Positions 6,794 to 11,690 of a stretch of 11,690 nucleotides of DNA are shown piece after piece. The DNA lies in contig JACQGW010000262.1 in NCBI GenBank assembly GCA_016199325.1, positions 1 to 11,690 of the forward strand, given 5' to 3'. This DNA comes from Chloroflexota bacterium (GTDB lineage Bacteria > Chloroflexota > Dehalococcoidia > JACQGW01). Below the pieces are notes generated by a model, which searched no databases, was not told the DNA's origin, and saw nothing but the letters and a program-made list of their open reading frames with translations. A program made the position numbers and the translations under genes. The stretch's first letter is position 1; the number at the start of each line of letters is the position of its first letter.

Positions 6794-6828
6794 TCGGGGG
6801 CCAGGGGTCGGGGGCCTGGGACCGGGCG
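6794..6828. repeat. Intergenic heptamer array
   Basis: Five units: tcggggg, ccagggg, tcggggg, cctggga, ccgggcg. In shifted phase these read gggggcc, aggggtc, gggggcc, tgggacc, consensus NGGGRYC. Bases 6797-6814 equal bases 1-18 of the window. Confidence 0.75.
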
Positions 6829-6887
6829 CCGAAGCGCCGACTACGAACCAGGGCGCTCGGGCGTTTGCGGCTGGCGCTTCGGTGCCC
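6824..6887. repeat. Imperfect inverted repeat upstream of the second radical SAM gene
   Basis: gggcgccgaagcgcc (6824-6838) and ggcgcttcggtgccc (6873-6887) are inverted copies with one mismatch, separated by 34 nt. Outside them, heptamer-like DNA continues on both sides (cgacccccgatccccc on the right), giving the same heptamer-palindrome-heptamer layout as 1-95. It ends 30 nt before the GTG start, so it could also shape the leader of that mRNA. Confidence 0.6.
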
Positions 6888-6906
6888 GACCCCCGATCCC
6901 CCGCAC

Positions 6907-6912
6907 GGAGGG
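6907..6912 (+). promoter_or_regulatory. Shine-Dalgarno deciding start at 6917
   Basis: GGAGGG, 4 nt before GTG 6917. It supports this start over the upstream in-frame codon at 6662, whose extra residues are encoded by repeat DNA. Confidence 0.7.
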
Positions 6913-6916
6913 CGTA

Positions 6917-8377
6917 GTGGACCTGCTGCTGGCACACGGCTACTTCCTGGATGAGGATCCGCGGGAGCGGCAGGTGATGAGACCCTATCCGCCCCTCGGG
7001 ATGCTTTACATAACCTCATGCTTGAAGGCAAGGGGGTTCGAGGTCGGCGTCTTTGATGCGACGTTCCAGACTCGCCGGGCGTTTGCTGAGGTGCTCGCGC
7101 GCGAGCGACCGCCGGTCGTCGGCCTCTACGCCACACTTCTGACGAGGCTGCCGGTGCTCGAGCTGATCCGGGAGTGCCGGCAGGCGGGCGTTCGCGTCGT
7201 CGTCGGAGGGCCGGAGCCGGCCCAGTACGCCGAGGAGTACCTCGCTGCCGGCGCCGACGTGGTCGCCGTCGGCGAGGGCGAGCAAACGATGGAGGAGCTC
7301 CTTCCGCCGCTCCTGGCGGGCCGGACGGATCTCGAGGCCGTCCGCGGCGTCGTCTTCCGCGCCGAATCCGGCACCCTTGTCCGGACGCCGCCGAGGCCGT
7401 TCATCAAGAACCTCGACGCTCAGCCCTTCCCCGATCGGGAGGCGGTTGACCTGCGGGCCTACCTCGACGTCTGGCATCGATACCATCGCAGCAGCTCGGT
7501 TTCGCTGATCACGGCCCGTGGTTGCCCCTATTGCTGTGCCTGGTGCAGCCATGCCGTGTTCGGCGAGAGTTACCGCCGCCGTTCGCCGCGGAACGTCGCG
7601 GCCGAGGTCGAGCAGATCGTCGAACGGTATCGCCCTGACATGGTCTGGTATGCCGACGACGTCTTCACCATTCACCACCGCTGGCTGTTCGAGTATGCGG
7701 CTCTCCTGAAAGCACGGGGGCTCCGGCTGCCGTTCGAGTGCATCTCGCGGGCGGACAGGCTCAGCGAGGAGGTGGTCCGAACGCTGGCCGAGATGGGCTG
7801 TTTCCGGCTCTGGGTTGGCTCGGAGTCCGGCAGCCAGCGGATCCTCGACGCTATGGGGCGCGGTGTGACGGTGGAGGCCGTCCAGGCCGCGATCGCGCTC
7901 CTCCGTCGATACGACATCGAGTCGGGTATGTTCATCATGCTGGGCTACGAAGGGGAGGAGCCAGCCGACCTCGAAGCTACGGTCGCCCACTTGAAGGGGG
8001 CTCGGCCGGACATCTTCCTGACGACGGTCGCCTACCCGATCAAGGGCACACCGTACTACCGGCAGGTCGAGGACCGGCTCGTCGCCCGTCGAGAGTGGTC
8101 GGCGCGGACCGAGCGTGACTGGGTCATCAGCGGCCGCCGATCCAGCCGATACTACGGCTTCGCCAACCGGTGGATGGTCGGCGCTGTCGCGCTCGACCGG
8201 GAGCGCCGGGCGGCCCGACTCGATCCTGTCGCCATCGCCCGGTCAGCCGCCAACGTCGGCATAGGCCGGCTAGGGATGGTGTTGACGGCGGGTGAGGTCG
8301 AAGGCGCGGAACGGCGCCCCCACGAAATCGGGAGCGATTCTCAGGGAGACCGGTGTCCGGGCGCTGATGAACTTTGA
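6917..8377 (+). CDS. B12-binding-domain radical SAM protein (second copy)
   Basis: 486 residues from GTG 6917. Same architecture as the gene at 4906: N-terminal cobalamin-binding-like domain (MRPYPPLGMLY at 21-31, VAVGEGEQTMEELL), then the radical SAM core with C203, C207, C210 (RGCPYCCAWCSHAVFG), WYADDVF, GSESGSQRILDAMGRG and FIMLGYEGEE. An additional Cys, C206, sits inside the cluster motif. The DxHxxG motif is again absent (FDATFQT). Aligned motifs show the two are paralogues but well diverged, so they probably catalyse different steps or act on different substrates. The final seven residues (CPGADEL) and the stop codon lie inside the left arm of the palindromic element at 8355, suggesting insertion into the 3' end of the gene. 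Substrate is not recognisable; class B enzymes act on lipids, tetrapyrroles, antibiotics and phosphinates. Confidence 0.93.
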   Translation: MDLLLAHGYFLDEDPRERQVMRPYPPLGMLYITSCLKARGFEVGVFDATFQTRRAFAEVLARERPPVVGLYATLLTRLPVLELIRECRQAGVRVVVGGPEPAQYAEEYLAAGADVVAVGEGEQTMEELLPPLLAGRTDLEAVRGVVFRAESGTLVRTPPRPFIKNLDAQPFPDREAVDLRAYLDVWHRYHRSSSVSLITARGCPYCCAWCSHAVFGESYRRRSPRNVAAEVEQIVERYRPDMVWYADDVFTIHHRWLFEYAALLKARGLRLPFECISRADRLSEEVVRTLAEMGCFRLWVGSESGSQRILDAMGRGVTVEAVQAAIALLRRYDIESGMFIMLGYEGEEPADLEATVAHLKGARPDIFLTTVAYPIKGTPYYRQVEDRLVARREWSARTERDWVISGRRSSRYYGFANRWMVGAVALDRERRAARLDPVAIARSAANVGIGRLGMVLTAGEVEGAERRPHEIGSDSQGDRCPGADEL

Positions 8378-8526
8378 CGAATTGGTCTGGTATGTGCCGG
8401 GGAACGGCGCACTCACGTGCGCACCACGAACCAGCGCCGTCGTTGGTAGTGCGCACGTGAGTGCGCCGTTCCCCGGCGGCACAAGGAATACCTGACTTAA
8501 TAGTCAACGTCCATCAGCGCCCGGAC
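8355..8526. mobile_element. Palindromic MITE-like element with a perfect 26-bp stem
   Basis: Inner arms 8399-8424 and 8449-8474 are perfect 26-bp inverted copies (beginning ggggaacggcgcactcac) around a 24-nt partly pairable centre. Outer arms continue the symmetry imperfectly: gtccgggcgctgatg at 8355-8369 matches catcagcgcccggac at 8512-8526 in inverse, followed by ttgac and ggtat blocks, with short indels of 3 and 5 nt. Both arms, each read inward, encode GVRALM followed by a similar peptide, showing common origin. No target-site duplication or transposase was found. It spans most of the 188-bp gap between two genes and could also act as a transcription barrier; no T-tract is present. Confidence 0.75.
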
Positions 8527-8565
8527 CCCAGCCCGTCTTGTCGACGATGCCTTTGGCACTGGTGT

Positions 8566-9381
8566 ATGGCAATGATTCCATCTCCCTTCGACCCTGTGGC
8601 AGCCGACTACGATACGCGATTCACCGACACTCGCCTTGGTCGGCTCCTTCGCCAGGCCGTCTGGGATGTTGCGGGTGCGCATTTCCGGCCAGGGATGCGC
8701 GTCCTCGAAATCGGCTGCGGCACCGGCGAAGACGCCGTCTGGCTGGCCGGGCGCGGCGTTCGAGTTGTGGCCACGGACGCCTCGGCCGCGATGGTGACGG
8801 CGGCTCGCGCCAAGGCGGCTCAGCGGGGTGTAGCCGGCCTCGTCGAGGTGCGCCAGATGCCGGGCGAGGATCTTGTCGCGGCCGATCTGGGCGGCCCGTT
8901 TGACGGCCTGTTCAGCAACTTCGGCGTCCTGAACTGCGTCGACTCGCCGTCGTCGCTGGTTCGCGGCCTCGCCGCGATGCTGCGGCCGGGCGGATCGGTC
9001 GTCGTCGTCGTCATGGGGCCGCTCTGCCCGTGGGAGGTGGTCTGGCAGCTCGCGCACGGCCGTCCCGACCGTGCGTTCCGGCGACTCCGGCCGGGCGGCG
9101 TCACGGCGACGATCGGCGGTCTACCGCTGCGGGTATGCTATCCCTCGGCGCGCTCGCTCATCGCTGCCTTCTGCCCGGCCTTTCGGGTGCGGACGCAGGT
9201 CGGCCTGGGCATCCTGCTGCCGCCAACCGAAGCCGCCGGCCTGGTCGACCGCTGGCCGGGCCTCTTCGACCGTCTCGCCCGCTGGGAGCGCCGCATCGCC
9301 GGTTGGGCACCGCTCCGAAGCCTCGGCGATCATTACGTGCTGGTGCTGGAGCGGACGACGGAGCTCCCACGAGTCACCTGA
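8566..9381 (+). CDS. Class I SAM-dependent methyltransferase
   Basis: 271 residues from ATG 8566 (ATG 8572 is equally possible; neither has a clear Shine-Dalgarno). Rossmann-type SAM domain: N-terminal FDPVAADYDTRF (8-19), motif I VLEIGCGTGEDA (46-57), acidic residue after strand 2 in VVATDAS (D71), later FDGLFSNFGVLNC and LRPGG. Soluble, no membrane segment. The C-terminal ~100 residues are typical of the family's variable substrate-binding cap. The position after two radical SAM genes suggests O-, N- or C-methylation in the same pathway, but the palindromic element separates them, so co-transcription is uncertain. The start lies 40 bp from that element, which may have replaced the original leader. 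The 3' end overlaps the convergent gene by 8 bp. Confidence 0.92.
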   Translation: MAMIPSPFDPVAADYDTRFTDTRLGRLLRQAVWDVAGAHFRPGMRVLEIGCGTGEDAVWLAGRGVRVVATDASAAMVTAARAKAAQRGVAGLVEVRQMPGEDLVAADLGGPFDGLFSNFGVLNCVDSPSSLVRGLAAMLRPGGSVVVVVMGPLCPWEVVWQLAHGRPDRAFRRLRPGGVTATIGGLPLRVCYPSARSLIAAFCPAFRVRTQVGLGILLPPTEAAGLVDRWPGLFDRLARWERRIAGWAPLRSLGDHYVLVLERTTELPRVT

Positions 9382-10471
9382 GGTACTCGGCCGGCACCCA
9401 GCCGACGGTTCCGTCGGGCGCGCGAACGTTCTTCCAGTTCCTCCCCTCCGCCTGCCGATCCGTGCCGACGACGGTCATCCGGGTGCCGTCGGGCCAGGCC
9501 GTGATCTTGTCGGCCATCGCCGGCGTTCGGCGAATGTAGACGCCGATGCCGCCGGTGTTGCCGACGGACAGCGCGTTCGCCGCCGGCGATGGCGTTGGCG
9601 GCTGTGTTGGCGTCGGAGACGGCGAGGCCGGCCGTGTCGCGGTAGGTGTCGGCGTTGGCGTCGAACGCGTCTGGGTGGACGGGGAGGGGGTCGGCGGCTG
9701 GGTCGACAGCGGCGTCACGGTAGGAGGCTGCGTCGGCGCAGGGGTCGGCGTGGGTGGCTGCGTCGGCGCAGAGGTCGGCGTGGGTGGCTGCGTCGGCGCA
9801 GGGGTCGGCGAGGCCGGCTGCGTCGATATGGGCGCCGATCCACCTGGCGACGGCACCGGCATCGACGTTGGCGTCGGGGTAGGCGGCACGGGCGAATGCG
9901 CCGGCACCGCGGTTGGCGTCGGAGGTACGGGTGCCTGCGTCTGCACCTGGGTCGGCGTGGGAGACGCGGGCGGCGGTGTCCGCACAGGCATCGGCGTCGG
10001 AGACACGGGTGGTTGAGCCGACGTGGCCGTCGGGGGTGCGGTCGGCTGCACCGGTATGGGCGTCGGCGGCTTCACCTGGGTCGATGCGGCTATCGGAGTC
10101 GGCAGGGTCGGAGGTACCAGGAACTCGGCAGGCGCCAGGCCGACCGAGCCATCGGGGAACCGGACCTGCTTCCAGGTTTTCCCATCGACCTGCCGGTCTT
10201 CGCCGACGACGACCATCTCGGTGCCCTCGGGCCAGGCCCGGAGCTGGCCGCCTGCGGCCGCCGCGCTTGGAATGTAGAGGCCGGCGCCGCCGGTATTGCC
10301 GACGACGAGCGCGTACGGCGTGGGGGTCGGACCTTGGGCAGTGGGGGTGGTCCTGGCCGTCTGCGTCTTGTCCGAGCCACCCGTCCAGCCGCAGACGGCG
10401 CCGGACACCGCCGCGATGGCAAGGATCACGAAGGCGATCGGGAGGAGCTTTCCTGCTGTGGCTGCGTTCAT
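9374..10471 (-). CDS. Membrane-anchored protein with two SH3-like domains and a Pro/Thr linker
   Basis: 365 residues from ATG 10471-10469. An in-frame TGA two codons upstream rules out a longer start. Hydrophobic anchor at about 9-27 (LLPIAFVILAIAAVSGAV), short Thr/Pro stretch, SH3b-like domain 1 (about 54-118, VGNTGGAGLYIPS to GLAPAEFL), a linker of about 180 residues rich in Pro and Thr, and SH3b-like domain 2 (about 300-365, VGNTGGIGVYIRR to GWVPAEYLR) ending the protein. The domains are clear duplicates, each with a WPxGTxMxVVGxDRQ core. Bacterial SH3 domains commonly bind cell wall or extracellular polymers; the linker is of the sort seen in extracytoplasmic Chloroflexota proteins. Cys27 does not sit in a proper lipobox (Val precedes it). 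It lies 72 bp downstream of treY on the same strand. Confidence 0.9.
   Translation of the reverse strand: MNAATAGKLLPIAFVILAIAAVSGAVCGWTGGSDKTQTARTTPTAQGPTPTPYALVVGNTGGAGLYIPSAAAAGGQLRAWPEGTEMVVVGEDRQVDGKTWKQVRFPDGSVGLAPAEFLVPPTLPTPIAASTQVKPPTPIPVQPTAPPTATSAQPPVSPTPMPVRTPPPASPTPTQVQTQAPVPPTPTAVPAHSPVPPTPTPTSMPVPSPGGSAPISTQPASPTPAPTQPPTPTSAPTQPPTPTPAPTQPPTVTPLSTQPPTPSPSTQTRSTPTPTPTATRPASPSPTPTQPPTPSPAANALSVGNTGGIGVYIRRTPAMADKITAWPDGTRMTVVGTDRQAEGRNWKNVRAPDGTVGWVPAEYLR
9731..9820 (-). repeat. Three 30-bp tandem repeats in the Pro/Thr linker
   Basis: Units at 9731, 9761 and 9791, beginning cgtcggcgca on the plus strand; the second has one change (gaggtc for gggtc), the third differs in its last third. 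They encode three copies of a 10-residue motif around APTQPPTPT. In-frame length suggests expansion by slippage within the linker. Confidence 0.85.
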
Positions 10472-10543
10472 CCCTCACATCGTCACGGTGGTCTCGCCCG
10501 CGGCGCCTGCTGCCACCACGCCGCAAGGTCCGATCCACGACGA

Positions 10544-11690
10544 CTATTCGCCAACGTGCTCCAGGAGCGCCACCGGGAAGTGGGCGAGCACGGCTGCCAG
10601 CGACAAGCCTGACTCGCCATCGCGGGCGTCCACTGCGAGGACTTCTCCGGTGAACAGGTTCCGATAGCGCCGACCAGCGGGTTCGTCAGGCAGCGCAAGC
10701 CGAGTATCTTGCCAGACGTCGGGGCCCATCGGCGGTCGTTCGGCACCGGCTGCAAGCCCGACCACCAGGCGCGGAACAACCACCAGGATGGTCTCCTCCC
10801 CCAGAGCTCGGGCGAATGCACAGACGTGGTCCTCCTGAGCCCCGCGCGCCTCGAGCGGCCGGTACGTGCCGCTGGTGAAGAGCGGCTCACAGGCGCGGCG
10901 GAACCTGAGCGTCCGGTGGATCAGGTAGAGCTTGATCCGCCCATCCTCGGCGTTCGCCAGGAGGTCGCGCGCCAGGCCCGTGAGATCCTGGCCTGCACGG
11001 GCGATGTCGTCCTTCAGCTCGGCCAGGAGGGCGGAGCGTCGTCGATAATCCACCGGCCGGCGATTGTCGGGATCCACCAGGCTGAGGTCCCACAGCTCGG
11101 TGCCCTGATAGAGGTCGGGCACTCCCGGCGACGTGAGCTTGAGCAGCACCTGCGCCAGCGCGTTGAAACGGCCGAAGTAGGCCACTCGCCGCTGGAAGGC
11201 GCGCAGGTCGCTCAGGAATCGGTTGTCGTCCCCGTCGGCCAGCACCGCAAGCACGAAGCGCTGCACCGCAGCATCGTACTCCGCGTTGGGGTTGACCCAA
11301 CTGGTGCGGACCTTCGCCTCCTTGGTCGCCTTCGTCATATAGGCCAGGATGCGTCCCCGAAACTCGGCGAGCTCCTCCGAGGAGAGTTGGGCATGGTCGG
11401 ACCGACTGCTCGCCGGCCACGCGCCGATGAGCGTCTGGTAGAGCAGGTACTCGTCGTTGGGGTGGGGAGTCGGCTCGCCGTCGACGGCGGTCTTTTTCGG
11501 GGCGTTAAGCGCGCTCCAGCGGGTCAGCGCGGCCTGCCACTCCTCTGGGATCTCGGACAGCACGCTGATGCGGGCGCGCACGTCTTCGCCCCGACTGGTG
11601 TCGGGCGTCGAGGTGGCGAGCAGCGAGTGGGGCCAGCGCCGGCTGCGCTCGGCGTTATTTCGATGGAAGGCGGCGACCGAGACCCCGAAC
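10544..11690 (-). CDS. treY: Maltooligosyl trehalose synthase, C-terminal part
   Basis: About 382 codons, open at the right edge and ending in TAG at 10544. The GH13-family enzyme TreY (EC 5.4.99.15) converts the reducing-end alpha-1,4 bond of maltooligosaccharides into the alpha,alpha-1,1 bond of trehalose; TreZ then releases trehalose. Recognised blocks in order: FHRNNAERSRRWPHSLL, the TSTPDTSRGEDVRARI region, NDEYLLYQTLIGAWP, LLKLTSPGVPDLYQGTEL, LVDPDNRRPVDYRRR, and the C-terminal beta domain. The frame continues upstream of the GTG at 11581 with typical TreY sequence, so that GTG is internal. Oddity: the usual HDTK of GH13 region IV reads PDTS here. TreZ and TreX, the usual partners, are not in view. 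The SH3-domain gene follows on the same strand. Confidence 0.95.
   Translation of the reverse strand, partial: FGVSVAAFHRNNAERSRRWPHSLLATSTPDTSRGEDVRARISVLSEIPEEWQAALTRWSALNAPKKTAVDGEPTPHPNDEYLLYQTLIGAWPASSRSDHAQLSSEELAEFRGRILAYMTKATKEAKVRTSWVNPNAEYDAAVQRFVLAVLADGDDNRFLSDLRAFQRRVAYFGRFNALAQVLLKLTSPGVPDLYQGTELWDLSLVDPDNRRPVDYRRRSALLAELKDDIARAGQDLTGLARDLLANAEDGRIKLYLIHRTLRFRRACEPLFTSGTYRPLEARGAQEDHVCAFARALGEETILVVVPRLVVGLAAGAERPPMGPDVWQDTRLALPDEPAGRRYRNLFTGEVLAVDARDGESGLSLAAVLAHFPVALLEHVGE

Noticed and set aside
6662..6916. N-terminal extension of the second radical SAM frame to 6662
   Set aside because: The extra residues come from palindromic and heptamer repeats. The paralogue's N-terminus and GGAGGG at 6907 fix the start at 6917.
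8399..8474. Intrinsic terminator
   Set aside because: A very strong hairpin, but no T-tract on either side, and symmetry extends far beyond a terminator stem.
8461..8565. Methyltransferase start at 8461
   Set aside because: The added residues are encoded by the palindromic element; the family's conserved N-terminus (FDPVAADYD) starts just after ATG 8566.
9731..9820. CRISPR-like 30-bp repeats
   Set aside because: Contiguous, in frame, and inside a coding region; a simple tandem duplication.
10385..10450. Lipoprotein signal in the SH3-domain protein
   Set aside because: Cys27 is preceded by Val, and the segment lacks an L-[AS]-[GA]-C lipobox.
9071..10612. Long plus-strand open frame of 513 codons, very rich in Arg and Gly
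   Set aside because: It is antisense to the Pro/Thr-rich SH3 gene and overlaps the methyltransferase; its composition is the expected mirror of TPTP-coding GC-rich DNA.

Overview
The window is visibly GC-rich, with dense, mostly GTG/ATG-started genes. Several traits recall Chloroflexota: Pro/Thr-rich secreted proteins with SH3-like or FIMAH-like domains, ArnT/PMT-like membrane glycosyltransferases, B12-binding radical SAM enzymes, and intergenic DNA full of heptanucleotide arrays and short palindromes. This placement is an inference from gene style; no marker gene is present.

Layout: (1) 1-996, minus strand: 5' part of a polytopic GT-C type glycosyltransferase running off the left edge, its frame passing through a heptamer/hairpin repeat at 1-95. 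(2) 997-1379: spacer with two oppositely oriented groups of a hairpin repeat and a candidate promoter. (3) 1380-2525, minus: exported or membrane-anchored protein with a FIMAH-like helical domain and a charged tail. (4) 2723-3274, plus: probable ferritin-like helical protein. (5) 3366-6417, plus: a tightly coupled trio (4-nt overlaps at both junctions): REC-histidine kinase, stand-alone receiver, B12-binding radical SAM protein. A good promoter lies just upstream. (6) 6418-6916: about 500 bp of non-coding repeat DNA. (7) 6917-8377: a second, paralogous B12-binding radical SAM protein. (8) 8355-8526: a large palindromic MITE-like element with a perfect 26-bp stem, overlapping the 3' end of the second radical SAM gene. 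(9) 8566-9381: class I SAM-dependent methyltransferase. (10) 9374-10471, minus: membrane-anchored protein with two SH3-like domains joined by a long Pro/Thr linker. (11) 10544-11690, minus: C-terminal part of maltooligosyl trehalose synthase (treY), running off the right edge.

The plus-strand block (kinase, receiver, radical SAM, radical SAM, methyltransferase) looks like an uncharacterised modification pathway whose first half is translationally coupled to a phosphorelay without a DNA-binding output. The product cannot be named from sequence. The other notable layer is the repeats: heptamer arrays supply or cross gene ends, and the palindromic element supplies the last residues and stop codon of one gene.
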